From: an uncultured Lachnospiraceae bacterium
GTDB taxonomy: Bacteria; Bacillota; Clostridia; Lachnospirales; Lachnospiraceae
NCBI GenBank assembly: GCA_947179245.1
Contig: CAMXBD010000013.1
Coordinates: 1 to 39,425 of the forward strand
Reading direction: 5' to 3'
Length of the DNA stretch: 39,425 nucleotides
Part shown: piece by piece, positions 17,401 through 24,729 of the stretch
Position numbering within the stretch: the first letter of the stretch is position 1
Layout: every line of letters begins with the position of its first letter
Notes under the pieces: model-generated
The model's input: only the letters and a program-made list of their open reading frames with translations
The model's database searches: none
What the model was told of the DNA's origin: nothing
Translations under genes and position numbers: made by a program

Positions 17401-19962
17401 GTTTTAGCGGCTATTGAGATGGAGAATACCACTTTGGCTGAGGAGGACAGAATCTATCTGGGAGTCAGCAAAGCAAGAGCAATACAGTATATCATTAACT
17501 TTGCCGTGGGTATCATGGGAGAATTTGACGACTTAACGATTCTGGAATTGCAGCCGTCGGCTAACATTGATGTGGCAACAGGCGGTGTTATATCCGATCT
17601 GCACATTGATACTGATGAAGAGAAAAACAGTACGAGGATGTACTGGAAGACGGCATCTATGAGAACCGGTAAGCAGATTCTGTACAGCAAAAAGGCATTT
17701 ACTGCAGCTACGGATGTGAAGTCTGTGGTGGAATTTAATGGTGAGTGGGAAGACATCAACGGCACTTACGATATGATATTCATCGGTCTCGATGGTATGA
17801 ATCTGAATCTGAGTAATGAGAAGACCAGAAGACCGATTTACAATAACGATAATCTGAATGGCAAGGCATATCATTTAGGTGATACATCCGCTTCGGGTGA
17901 TACATATGACAGCAATGATATTACTGCGCAGAAGATGACTGACCTGTTAGAATACCTGCAGGCAGGATACCCTATCGTAGTGGAAAATGACTTTTTTACA
18001 AAAGGGACAGCCAGAGGTGTGTCGGCTGAGAACGGAAATACAATCAATACGAAGTATATCGACGAGGGCACATGTATGTATAGGTTCTTGGCTGCCGCGG
18101 TTTCCGATGAAAGGTACAAAGATAGTATTTTTACCGTATCGGATACGACTTCCAGTGCTATGTTTATGGCGAGAATTAAGACAGGTAAGCCGAGAATAGA
18201 GCTGATAAGTGAAGGTGACACGGAACAAGGTACGGATGCAGGTAAAGTACAGTCGCTCGTATTAGATGAGAATAATGAGTACCATGGCAGGATTGCCTTT
18301 GAGGTCAGAAACAACAGAGGTGATGACTATCTGGGAAATACACAGATGCGTCTGTATGCGGATATGAATTATGATGGCATTTTCGGAGTCGAGGAAGAAC
18401 TGAGCGAAGGATATGTCAATGAAGGCAATGTGATTGATGTTACGATCAGTGGCATGGGACCGGGGGTCGTTCCATGGAAGTTGGAAGTTTCGGACACCGG
18501 CAATGAATATAGACGTGACAGCATACAGGGATATTTTGAGTTAGTCGGTTCTGATTCAGATGAAGTGCGTGTGTTACAGATTGCGGCACAGAAAGCTACG
18601 GCGCCGGGACCGGGAGATGATATTGACTTACAGTATCTGTATAATAAGAAGGATGATTCCATGCTTGCCCGCTATTTGAAAGATGCCGAGAGCAGAGCTA
18701 ATATTACCTTTGAGTTTGAAACGATAACACCCGATATACTAAGCGCGAGATTAGGAGAGAATGGCAAGTACCTGAACCAGTGGGATATTGTTGTGCTGAC
18801 TGTGGATGGTGGTGTTAATGTTGACGAGTCTGCAATTACGAATTATGTCAATGAAGGCAGGAGCCTTCTTGTATGCAATCAGAATAAAGGCGGAAACAAT
18901 GCCGGACTTCCGGTGGAAATGTTAGGCTGGTCAAGCGGAAAGACTTATGTCAGTTTGGGAGCAAGCAATCTGCACAGATATGCAAATATGGATTCAGGGA
19001 TGTATGGCACTCAGAAAGGCAATCTGAGGGCTGAGAAGGTCAACGAGGGCAGTATTCTATATTATCCGTTCCAGTTGAGTAGTGACTCCTTCAATTTTGG
19101 CATAACAACAAGCGGTCTGCGTGCATCAGAATATCTGCTGGATTTTGAAGATAATCTTAAGAGCAATCCAACAGAAGCCTATGTTACAACGTGGCTTACA
19201 CTGGGTGGCGGCACGAATACGGCATACGGCATTTCACCAAGGGACGCCCGCAATAACTATTATTGTTACAGCAAGGGTAATGTAGTTTATCTTGCACAGT
19301 CAGAGTATCATTATGTATATGATACGAATGGAGTGCCTGAAGGACAGGAAGGCTCCGATGAGTGTAAATTCTTCGTGAATGCACTGATGGCGGCATACAG
19401 CGCAGGGGTACACGGTTCAGATGTCTCTATTGTGGCAGGCTTTGCCAAGGATTCTGCACCGACGAAGAGTATTTCGGTGCCTTTCGATCAGGAGTGGAGA
19501 GAGACGGCGGACGACGGAACACAGGGTATTCTGGACAACACCGTGGATGTTTATTTCAAGTTTGCAGACAGTAATATCGGAGCAAATAAGAATTTGACAG
19601 TCAGCTTCTACTATGAAGATCCGGCAGGCGAGAAAGAGTTTGTCATTGACGATAAAGTGGTTAAGGCAACGCCGTTTAGTTCGGAGATATGGACGGTTAC
19701 AGATAACAAGCTGGTGCCGGTGACGCCGGGTGCTCCGCAGAATCCTGATCAGGCTGGTCTGGTTCCGGGCAAGATATATCAGATCAAGGCGCCGGTGATA
19801 GCGTTACGAAACCTTTCGGCGGATAAAGCGAACGACACAACAAATAATGCAGGAATTTATGTTCTTGTGGAGTCTGAGTTTATCAGAACCGGTAAGACAT
19901 ACAAGATGGAAGGGTTTGGAACGGTATCATTGAACCGTGCAGCTCTGTTCTTGTTAGAGTAA
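14464..19962 (+). CDS. Giant membrane-anchored surface protein of the pilus cluster
   Basis: 1832 aa from ATG 14464, preferred over the upstream in-frame TTG 14449. There is a hydrophobic helix at about 21-43 and a second at about 147-168, followed by an AEA site that could be cleaved. Basic residues flank both helices, so topology is unclear. The remainder looks extracellular. A Pro/Glu hexapeptide array (about 483-548) and a second Thr/Pro/Asp-rich linker (about 603-679) join folded parts. Segments such as YDMIFIGLDGMN and WDIVVLTVDGG followed by YVNEGRSLLVCNQ look like the strands of flavodoxin- or amidotransferase-like folds without a visible catalytic triad. From memory, similar proteins in these clusters carry the label DUF5057; I could not verify this. 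It is the last gene of the cluster, 29 nt after the giant pilin. A wall-spanning anchor or adhesin role is inference. Confidence 0.65.
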   Translation: MKKRRSGIKLNLMKNKKSNKNIVLIVIASIAAALGTAVFGILKWKGKKSADGESNNTAELNAMKASETMTKSDTSGASGTQNEYVKVKPQPPARFAHRKLQPGELDWETLAKEKEAEQIRKGEIPDYMLKSYKRQKFISGLRQRNWKIALSGLAMLLAVAVVCGNIAQYLRPAEAVAKESFTGIGRIVEEHGEDNPYRILNIVPSEVMISTSSLDDTTGSGSITDPDDPDSGDANPDNPDSGTQVSTTFTFTTGTLGYLAGGKVPFADELETAFRGNPIFIHSASREELFNKLVSSPNSFPQIKYMEAYGGVSDASEANGWTLLFPNQPVTVDEITSNNSVANMADGTFHGTSVKYSSGGDKTGYDFVWFSGQKSLNKTQAGLSDKFVFFYNEENGKFYTITLEEYANMPEGTPAYKASVSSTLNSLSGPEGYSNDVDIYEYDENDGRYVYQGTVGEVFKDWVGSLGSEQTPIDSSTVTNPEVPTEPSTPIEPEIPIEPEIPIEPEIPTEPVIPIEPEMPTEPVTPTEPEIPTEPEMPTEPEIPTEPEGSSDSQQPADTPSASVSVMSNTALMDIGRNIAFTSGWRRLVLGDNSIPNDVTTPDTTIPPADDSEQTSSPSDNPDVSQGDGTTTPPAGNEDTSQEGSTTPPPANNEDTSQGDGDTDTPTEDNTTQPEQPVEGGKTYYVLSFAQMTNDELAELTTADAEAVSEDILDDGEAGISLFAATAKPDSEFVYVGPGQGDYKLVKTDNNSDPLIGIYNAPVYFKCQAGNDWLRQYVFSSLAGGDNANSSFRIEVTTVRADDVTAEMVEAADLVYMESGQNTFLSSGLAVSYIQHIEGDDSPFGGVNDMDAGVVSAIMRRAADDLMPVIVDYAIAEETDTDKYAGTNYQLLAKALFKRDLAEFYEAMNDGGNLIANLRMNLQNESDDSDPEFPNKYSNDFAYSYVNQNIYVVKDEVLVSEDFYTYFDDYIKANAGFGDVLAAIEMENTTLAEEDRIYLGVSKARAIQYIINFAVGIMGEFDDLTILELQPSANIDVATGGVISDLHIDTDEEKNSTRMYWKTASMRTGKQILYSKKAFTAATDVKSVVEFNGEWEDINGTYDMIFIGLDGMNLNLSNEKTRRPIYNNDNLNGKAYHLGDTSASGDTYDSNDITAQKMTDLLEYLQAGYPIVVENDFFTKGTARGVSAENGNTINTKYIDEGTCMYRFLAAAVSDERYKDSIFTVSDTTSSAMFMARIKTGKPRIELISEGDTEQGTDAGKVQSLVLDENNEYHGRIAFEVRNNRGDDYLGNTQMRLYADMNYDGIFGVEEELSEGYVNEGNVIDVTISGMGPGVVPWKLEVSDTGNEYRRDSIQGYFELVGSDSDEVRVLQIAAQKATAPGPGDDIDLQYLYNKKDDSMLARYLKDAESRANITFEFETITPDILSARLGENGKYLNQWDIVVLTVDGGVNVDESAITNYVNEGRSLLVCNQNKGGNNAGLPVEMLGWSSGKTYVSLGASNLHRYANMDSGMYGTQKGNLRAEKVNEGSILYYPFQLSSDSFNFGITTSGLRASEYLLDFEDNLKSNPTEAYVTTWLTLGGGTNTAYGISPRDARNNYYCYSKGNVVYLAQSEYHYVYDTNGVPEGQEGSDECKFFVNALMAAYSAGVHGSDVSIVAGFAKDSAPTKSISVPFDQEWRETADDGTQGILDNTVDVYFKFADSNIGANKNLTVSFYYEDPAGEKEFVIDDKVVKATPFSSEIWTVTDNKLVPVTPGAPQNPDQAGLVPGKIYQIKAPVIALRNLSADKANDTTNNAGIYVLVESEFIRTGKTYKMEGFGTVSLNRAALFLLE
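15910..16107 (+). repeat. 18-nt coding repeat array (11 hexapeptide units)
   Basis: Eleven in-frame 18-nt units encode xPxEPx hexapeptides, such as IPIEPE and IPTEPE, within the giant surface protein. Several neighbouring units are nearly identical at DNA level (ATAGAACCAGAGATACCA type), so slippage could change the number of units without breaking the frame. The encoded stretch would be an extended stalk between folded domains. Confidence 0.9.
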
Positions 19963-19970
19963 TATTAATA

Positions 19971-20011
19971 TAGGAAGAAAGAGCCTCTGATTTAGCAGTC
20001 AGAGGTTCTTT
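19971..20011 (+). terminator. Terminator after the pilus cluster; left copy of 41-nt repeat
   Basis: The CCTCTGA and TCAGAGG arms, with loop TTTAGCAG-type bases, end in GGTTCTTT. It lies 8 nt after the stop of the giant surface gene. The whole 41-nt segment recurs at 20775-20815 with one base changed (C to T in the left arm). Confidence 0.8.
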
Positions 20012-20037
20012 ACTATCTATAGTCTTTATGATATGAT
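20009..20037 (+). promoter_or_regulatory. Possible sigma-A promoter for the PIN cassette
   Basis: TTTACT (20009-20014) and TATGAT (20032-20037) are separated by 17 bases, directly after the terminator and 55 nt before the PIN gene. The -35 is a poor match, so this is tentative. Confidence 0.35.
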
Positions 20038-20091
20038 GAAAGCCCAAAGAAATTATTATTGTGCTGACTTGATAGGAAAGGGAGCAGGAAT

Positions 20092-20535
20092 ATGAAGATA
20101 TATCTGGATAATTGCAGCTATAACCGTCCGTATGATGATCAGACTCAGATTAGAATACATTTAGAGACAGAGGCAAAGCTCCATATCCAAGATATGATAA
20201 AAAACGGCGAACTTGATCTTGTGACATCTTATATACTTGACTATGAGAATTCTAGGAATAGATTTTTGCATAAGCGACAAGCTATTTCTGAGTTTATAAA
20301 TACCAATGAATCATATTATGTCGGAGAAGATAAAGATAGAGAAGCTATGGAGCTCGCAAGAGAAATCAGAAAGACCGGTGTAAAGGACATGGATGCTCTT
20401 CATGTGGCTTGTGCCATTTTGGCAGGGTGCGACTTCTTCATCACTACGGATGATCGGCTTTTGAAGTATCTGCCACAAGAGATTCAGATTGTTACACCGG
20501 GAGAATTTATCAGAAGATTGGAGGCGATGGAGTAA
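20092..20535 (+). CDS. PIN-domain protein, probable VapC-like ribonuclease toxin
   Basis: 147-aa single-domain PIN protein. The acidic residues expected for metal-dependent RNA cleavage are visible: Asp6 in IYLDNCSYNRP, Glu52 in LDYENSRN, Asp99/Asp101 in VKDMDALHVA, and Asp120/Asp121 in ITTDDRLLKY. The AGGAAAGGGAG stretch upstream supports the ATG. The stop codon shares a base with the ATG of the next gene (TAATG), indicating translational coupling. The pair is bracketed by two near-identical terminator repeats and lies between the pilus cluster and topA, where no functional link is apparent. PIN fold is firm; toxin function and RNA target are inferred. Confidence 0.8.
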   Translation: MKIYLDNCSYNRPYDDQTQIRIHLETEAKLHIQDMIKNGELDLVTSYILDYENSRNRFLHKRQAISEFINTNESYYVGEDKDREAMELAREIRKTGVKDMDALHVACAILAGCDFFITTDDRLLKYLPQEIQIVTPGEFIRRLEAME

Positions 20536-20759
20536 TGGATAATACAGTTGATATTATGGATAAAGGATTTGCATGTCTTGTGGAGAAACTTGGTGTAATT
20601 AATGCGGAACGGTTTATTGCCACAATTAAGAGAGAGAATTTTGATTATACGGTTTGGAGAAGAGAATACTTTGACTGTATGAGTTTGGAAGAAGTTAGCA
20701 ATGAAGCTGCAACCTATGCAAAGAAGCACCCGCATCAAGGGCGTGGAAGCAGAATTTGA
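20535..20759 (+). CDS. Small partner of the PIN protein, putative antitoxin
   Basis: 74 aa, starting in the TAATG overlap with the PIN gene. The sequence (DKGFACLVEKLGVINAERFI, then DYTVWRREYFDCMSLEEV) is predicted mostly helical and lacks an obvious DNA-binding motif. I recall similar small proteins paired with PIN genes, always with a G-x-x-x-x-x-R-F-I type centre and a DYT motif, but have no verified family name. Its size, coupling and position point to an antitoxin. The order toxin-first is less common than antitoxin-first. A second copy of the 41-nt terminator follows. Confidence 0.55.
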   Translation: MDNTVDIMDKGFACLVEKLGVINAERFIATIKRENFDYTVWRREYFDCMSLEEVSNEAATYAKKHPHQGRGSRI

Positions 20760-20774
20760 CATCCGAATTTTAGC

Positions 20775-20815
20775 TAGGAAGAAAGAGTCTCTGATTTAGC
20801 AGTCAGAGGTTCTTT
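20775..20815 (+). terminator. Terminator after the PIN cassette; right copy of 41-nt repeat
   Basis: Same hairpin as at 19971-20011, identical in 40 of 41 bases, here followed by a longer T-run (TTCTTTTTATG). It ends the PIN pair and isolates topA. Confidence 0.85.
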
Positions 20816-20864
20816 TTATGCCTTTTTTCATGGGTCTATTTATATATTTTTAATTTTTTCCCTC

Positions 20865-20893
20865 TTGCCAGCATAAAAAATTTAGTGTATAGT
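20865..20893 (+). promoter_or_regulatory. Sigma-A promoter for topA
   Basis: TTGCCA (20865-20870) and TATAGT (20888-20893) are spaced by exactly 17 bases, about 50 nt before the topA ATG, in an AT-rich stretch. Good match to the housekeeping consensus. Confidence 0.75.
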
Positions 20894-20944
20894 GATTCAC
20901 GTTGAATAACCGATTAGATAAACAGGGGAATAGGGGAACAGGCT

Positions 20945-23026
20945 ATGGCAAAATATTTGGTAATCGTGGAGTCACCAGCTAAGGTGAAGACGATCAAAAA
21001 GTTTTTGGGCGCAAATTATGAAGTCGCTGCCAGTAATGGACATGTGCGGGATCTGCCCCGTAGCGTGCTCGGTATTGACGTAGAACATGATTTTGAGCCG
21101 AAATACATCACCATCAGAGGCAAGGGTGATATTCTGGCGAATCTTCGCAAGGAAGTTAAAAAGGCAGATAAAGTATATCTTGCAACGGACCCTGACCGTG
21201 AGGGGGAGGCTATCTCATGGCACCTGCTCGCGGCGCTTAAATTGGAGAACAAGAAGGTATACCGTATTACTTTTAATGAGATCACTAAGACGGCGGTCAA
21301 GGAATCCTTGAAACATGCCAGAGAAATCAATATGGATCTGGTTGATGCGCAGCAGGCGCGCCGGTGTCTGGATCGTATGGTGGGATATAAGATTTCACCG
21401 GTGCTTTGGGCCAAAGTTAAGAGAGGCTTAAGTGCGGGACGCGTGCAGTCCGTGGCGCTTAGAATCATCTGTGACAGGGAAGAGGAGATCAATGCTTTTA
21501 TTCCGGAAGAGTATTGGACGCTGGATGCTTCCTTTGCCATTGCAGGAGAGAAAAAGCCGCTTTTGGCGAAGTATTATGGAACAGTAGATGAGAAGAAGAC
21601 AATTGCGTCCAAAGAAGAGCTGGAAGTAATTAAGAAAGCATTAGATCACGCAGAGTATCAGGTGTCTTCTGTAAAAAACAGTGAGAGAGTAAAAAAGGCG
21701 CCTTTGCCCTTTACTACATCCACATTGCAGCAGGAAGCAAGTAAAGTATTGAATTTTTCTACACAGAAGACCATGCGGTTGGCGCAGCAGTTATATGAAG
21801 GCATTGATATCAAAGGCAATGGTACAGTCGGTATCATCACATATCTGCGTACGGATTCAACCCGTGTATCCGAAGAAGCAGAGACGGCAGCCAGAGACTA
21901 TGTTACTAAGGCGTACGGTGAGGAGTATGCTGCTGGTACAGAGCAGGAGCGTGGGAGCAAGCAGAAGATTCAGGATGCCCACGAAGCGATTCGCCCCACT
22001 GATATAAACAGGACTCCGTTAGAAATGAAAGAATCTCTTTCCAGAGATCAGTTCAGGCTTTATCAGTTGATCTGGAAGAGGTTTGTGGCAAGCCGGATGG
22101 CGGCGGCAGTATATGAGACAACGTCGGTGAAGATCGATGCAGGCGGACAGCGTTTTACGGTTGCGGCGTCCAAGGTAAAGTTTGACGGCTTTATGAGCGT
22201 ATACAGCGAGGATGATGAGAAAGAAGAAAATAACACCCTTATGAAAGGGATAACACGCGATACGAAATTATCTTTGCTGGGGTTGGAAGAAAAACAGCAT
22301 TTCACACAGCCAGCGCCGCACTATACGGAGGCTTCCCTTGTGCGGGCTATGGAAGAGTTGGGAATTGGGCGTCCTAGTACCTATGCGCCCACAATTACCA
22401 CAATTCTTGCAAGGCGTTACATTGTTAAGGAAAACAAAAACCTCTACGTGACGGAACTTGGCGAAGTGGTCAACAATATGATGAAAGAGGCATTTCCGTC
22501 TATTGTGGATGTGAATTTTACCGCAACCATGGAAGCGCTGTTAGACGGTGTCGAAGAAGGCAGTGTCAAGTGGAAGACGGTAGTAGCAAATTTCTATCCG
22601 GATCTGGCGGAAGCGGTGGAGAAAGCTGAAAAAGAGCTGGATGAAGTGGAAATCGCAGATGAGCTGTCGGATGAGTTCTGTGACGTATGCGGCAGACAGA
22701 TGGTCATTAAGTACGGTCCTCACGGAAGATTTTTAGCATGTCCGGGATTTCCGGACTGCCGTAACACGAAGCCTTATTTTGAAAAGATTGGTGTAGAGTG
22801 TCCGAAGTGCGGCAAGGATATCGTGTTAAAGAAAACCAAGAAGGGCAGGAAGTATTACGGATGTATCAATAATCCGGAGTGCGACTTCATGGTATGGCAG
22901 AAGCCGGTGGCAGACCGGTGCGACAGATGCGGTTCCATTATGCTTCAGAAGGGCAATAAACTTGTATGTTCTGATGAACAGTGCGGTTTTATCAAGGATG
23001 CGCCTAAAGCAACGGTGGAAGCATAA
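20945..23026 (+). CDS. topA: DNA topoisomerase I (type IA)
   Basis: 693 aa, full length for the bacterial enzyme, which relaxes negative supercoils by passing single strands. The Toprim domain has Glu9 in VIVESPAK and the TDPDREGEA motif with Asp82 and Asp84. The catalytic Tyr300 lies in ITYLRTDSTR. Three C-terminal zinc ribbons begin near Cys579 (CDVCGRQM), Cys619 (CPKCGKDI) and Cys659 (CDRCGSIM). AGGGGAA stretches precede the ATG. It has its own promoter. codY follows 221 nt later. All key residues are present. Confidence 0.98.
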   Translation: MAKYLVIVESPAKVKTIKKFLGANYEVAASNGHVRDLPRSVLGIDVEHDFEPKYITIRGKGDILANLRKEVKKADKVYLATDPDREGEAISWHLLAALKLENKKVYRITFNEITKTAVKESLKHAREINMDLVDAQQARRCLDRMVGYKISPVLWAKVKRGLSAGRVQSVALRIICDREEEINAFIPEEYWTLDASFAIAGEKKPLLAKYYGTVDEKKTIASKEELEVIKKALDHAEYQVSSVKNSERVKKAPLPFTTSTLQQEASKVLNFSTQKTMRLAQQLYEGIDIKGNGTVGIITYLRTDSTRVSEEAETAARDYVTKAYGEEYAAGTEQERGSKQKIQDAHEAIRPTDINRTPLEMKESLSRDQFRLYQLIWKRFVASRMAAAVYETTSVKIDAGGQRFTVAASKVKFDGFMSVYSEDDEKEENNTLMKGITRDTKLSLLGLEEKQHFTQPAPHYTEASLVRAMEELGIGRPSTYAPTITTILARRYIVKENKNLYVTELGEVVNNMMKEAFPSIVDVNFTATMEALLDGVEEGSVKWKTVVANFYPDLAEAVEKAEKELDEVEIADELSDEFCDVCGRQMVIKYGPHGRFLACPGFPDCRNTKPYFEKIGVECPKCGKDIVLKKTKKGRKYYGCINNPECDFMVWQKPVADRCDRCGSIMLQKGNKLVCSDEQCGFIKDAPKATVEA

Positions 23027-23081
23027 GAGCGTGGAAGAAGCCAGAGATGTACAAATTATGGCGAGATAACAGAGAATATGT

Positions 23082-23096
23082 CATAGTCAGAAAATT
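23082..23096 (+). promoter_or_regulatory. CodY-box-like sequence 1
   Basis: CATAGTCAGAAAATT matches the CodY consensus AATTTTCWGAAAATT at 12 of 15 positions, with the right half perfect. It lies about 55 nt upstream of the codY -35. Binding is not shown by the sequence alone. Confidence 0.45.
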
Positions 23097-23133
23097 TTAT
23101 ACAACAATCATAAATTGTAGACAAACTAAATAA

Positions 23134-23148
23134 AATGTACTGAAAATA
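23134..23148 (+). promoter_or_regulatory. CodY-box-like sequence 2
   Basis: AATGTACTGAAAATA matches AATTTTCWGAAAATT at 12 of 15 positions and ends two bases before the codY -35. Its position would let CodY compete with RNA polymerase, suggesting autoregulation by GTP and branched-chain amino acid status. Confidence 0.5.
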
Positions 23149-23150
23149 CA

Positions 23151-23179
23151 TTGATAATGCTTAAATGTTGTGATAAAAT
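23151..23179 (+). promoter_or_regulatory. Sigma-A promoter for codY
   Basis: TTGATA (23151-23156) and TAAAAT (23174-23179) have a 17-base spacer. The codY start lies about 68 nt downstream of the -10. Good match in AT-rich DNA. Confidence 0.65.
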
Positions 23180-23247
23180 CATTTTATATAGAATTGTGTA
23201 GTTTTTTGAGACATTCACAGCAACTTATATTATAAGGAGCATTGTTC

Positions 23248-24033
23248 ATGAGTAGCGTTCAGTTGTTGGATAAAACAAGGAAGATTGGTAAACTTCTGCA
23301 TAATAATAATTCCGGTAAGGTAGTATTTAATGATATCTGTGATGTACTGAAAGACATTCTGATTTCTAATGTGCTTGTTATCAGCAGGAAAGGCAAAGTA
23401 CTCGGAATAGGGGATATGGATTCCGTGGAGTCTATCACAGAGCTTATTGTAGATCATGTGGGAGGTTTTATTGATCCGATGCTGAATGAGAGACTTCTTG
23501 CGGTTTTGTCTACCAAGGAGAATGTCAATCTGGAAACGTTAGGCTTTGAGAGCATCGATACGAAGAAATTCCGCGCAGTGATTGCACCAATTGAGATATC
23601 GGGAGAGCGGCTTGGAACTCTTTTTCTCTATAAATGCAATGAGCAGTATGATATCGACGATATTATTTTGTGTGAGTACGGAACTACAGTGGTAGGTCTT
23701 GAGATGCTTCGCGCGGTGAGCGAGGAGAGTGCGGAAGAGAATCGTAAAATTGCAGTTGTGAAATCGGCGATCAGTACTTTATCTTTTTCGGAGATGGAAG
23801 CAATCACTCATATTTTTGATGAGCTGGGTGGTATGGAAGGAATTCTGGTAGCAAGTAAGATTGCAGATAAAGTAGGGATTACCCGTTCGGTAATCGTCAA
23901 TGCGCTGCGTAAGTTTGAGAGTGCAGGTGTTATTGAATCCCGCTCATCAGGTATGAAGGGGACATACATCAAAGTACTCAATGATGTGGTTTTTGACGAA
24001 GTAGAGAAATTAAAGGAACAGGGGAGATATTAG
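23248..24033 (+). CDS. codY: Global transcriptional regulator CodY
   Basis: 261 aa, the standard length. CodY senses branched-chain amino acids through an N-terminal GAF domain (about 1-155) and GTP, and represses or activates nutrient-responsive genes. The C-terminal winged helix-turn-helix is clear (ASKIADKVGITRSVIVNAL, then ESAGVIESRSSGMKGTYI). ATG 23248 is chosen over the in-frame TTG 23242 because AGGAG (23235-23239) then has an 8-base spacing. Its own promoter and two CodY-box-like sites lie upstream. It directly precedes the flagellar operon, as in Bacillus subtilis, but is cut off from it by a strong terminator. Confidence 0.97.
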   Translation: MSSVQLLDKTRKIGKLLHNNNSGKVVFNDICDVLKDILISNVLVISRKGKVLGIGDMDSVESITELIVDHVGGFIDPMLNERLLAVLSTKENVNLETLGFESIDTKKFRAVIAPIEISGERLGTLFLYKCNEQYDIDDIILCEYGTTVVGLEMLRAVSEESAEENRKIAVVKSAISTLSFSEMEAITHIFDELGGMEGILVASKIADKVGITRSVIVNALRKFESAGVIESRSSGMKGTYIKVLNDVVFDEVEKLKEQGRY

Positions 24034-24052
24034 CAGGGAGAGCTTAAGTAAA

Positions 24053-24096
24053 AGGATTTACACGGAGCCGGTAAGCGGCAGGTAAATCCTTTTTTA
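24053..24096 (+). terminator. Intrinsic terminator of codY
   Basis: AGGATTTAC (24053-24061) pairs with GTAAATCCT (24082-24090). An inner GCCG/CGGC stem with loop GTAAG fills the loop, and a run of T residues follows. Strong terminator separating codY from flgB. Confidence 0.9.
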
Positions 24097-24172
24097 TGTA
24101 TAGAACTAATTCTTAAGTTTGAGGCGCTTGACGGCATAAAATTGGGAAATTGTGAAAATGAATCGAAAAACC

Positions 24173-24200
24173 TTGTTTTTTTTCATATTTTCTTTATAAT
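24173..24200 (+). promoter_or_regulatory. Sigma-A-type promoter for the flagellar operon
   Basis: TTGTTT (24173-24178) and a perfect TATAAT (24195-24200) are spaced by 16 bases, 38 nt before flgB. T-rich DNA lies between. I see no sigma-28 motif here, so early flagellar genes appear to use the housekeeping factor. Confidence 0.65.
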
Positions 24201-24237
24201 GGAATATGGATTCTATTAGTGTAGGAGGGCTATGTTT

Positions 24238-24636
24238 ATGAGTATGTTAACTAACACGAATGTGTTTGATTATGTCAATGTGCTGGATAAGGCGGCAGAT
24301 GCGGCTTGGCTTCGCAATGATGCAATTTCAAATAATATATCCAACGCCGATACACCGGGCTACAAGAGGCAGGATGTGAATTTTGAGGTGCAGCTTGCCA
24401 AAGCGCTCAGAAATTCCAGATACAGGAGTATGGATTCCAAAGTGGCAGATTTGAAGATGAACCGGTTGAAACCTATTACATATACAGATTATTCCGGTTT
24501 TTCATATCGTATTGACGGCAACAATGTAGATCCTGACACAGAGGGTGTATATCTTGCCAAGAATCAGGTGGTATATCAGGGCTTGGAACTGTCCATAAAT
24601 CAGGAGTTCAAGAATTTACAGTCAGTTATGAAGTAG
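24238..24636 (+). CDS. flgB: Flagellar basal-body rod protein FlgB
   Basis: 132-aa proximal rod subunit exported by the flagellar type III apparatus. It has the conserved N-terminal rod signature (RNDAISNNISNADTPGYKRQDVNFE) split around NNISNADTPGYKR, and the C-terminal helix (YQGLELSINQEFKNLQSVMK). ATG 24238 is preferred over ATG 24232 because AGGAGGG (24223-24229) would be only 2 bases from the latter. First gene of the operon, downstream of a good promoter. Confidence 0.95.
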   Translation: MSMLTNTNVFDYVNVLDKAADAAWLRNDAISNNISNADTPGYKRQDVNFEVQLAKALRNSRYRSMDSKVADLKMNRLKPITYTDYSGFSYRIDGNNVDPDTEGVYLAKNQVVYQGLELSINQEFKNLQSVMK

Positions 24637-24659
24637 ATTTACATTAATTAGATAAATTT

Positions 24660-24704
24660 CGAGTTGGCGAAGCGAAACTCGCAAAGTTAATTTCTTAGGA
24701 AATT
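24660..24704 (+). repeat. Paired hairpins between flgB and flgC
   Basis: CGAGTT (24660-24665) pairs with AACTCG (24676-24681) around GGCGAAGCGA. AATTTC (24689-24694) pairs with GAAATT (24699-24704) around TTAG. Neither has a T-run. They could mark mRNA processing between flgB and flgC. Confidence 0.45.
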
Positions 24705-24729
24705 ATTTATAAGATAAGGGGAGAAAAGT

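Noticed and set aside
24144-24165. CodY-box-like sequence before flgB
   Set aside because: About 10 of 15 matches only; too weak to support CodY control of the flagellar operon.
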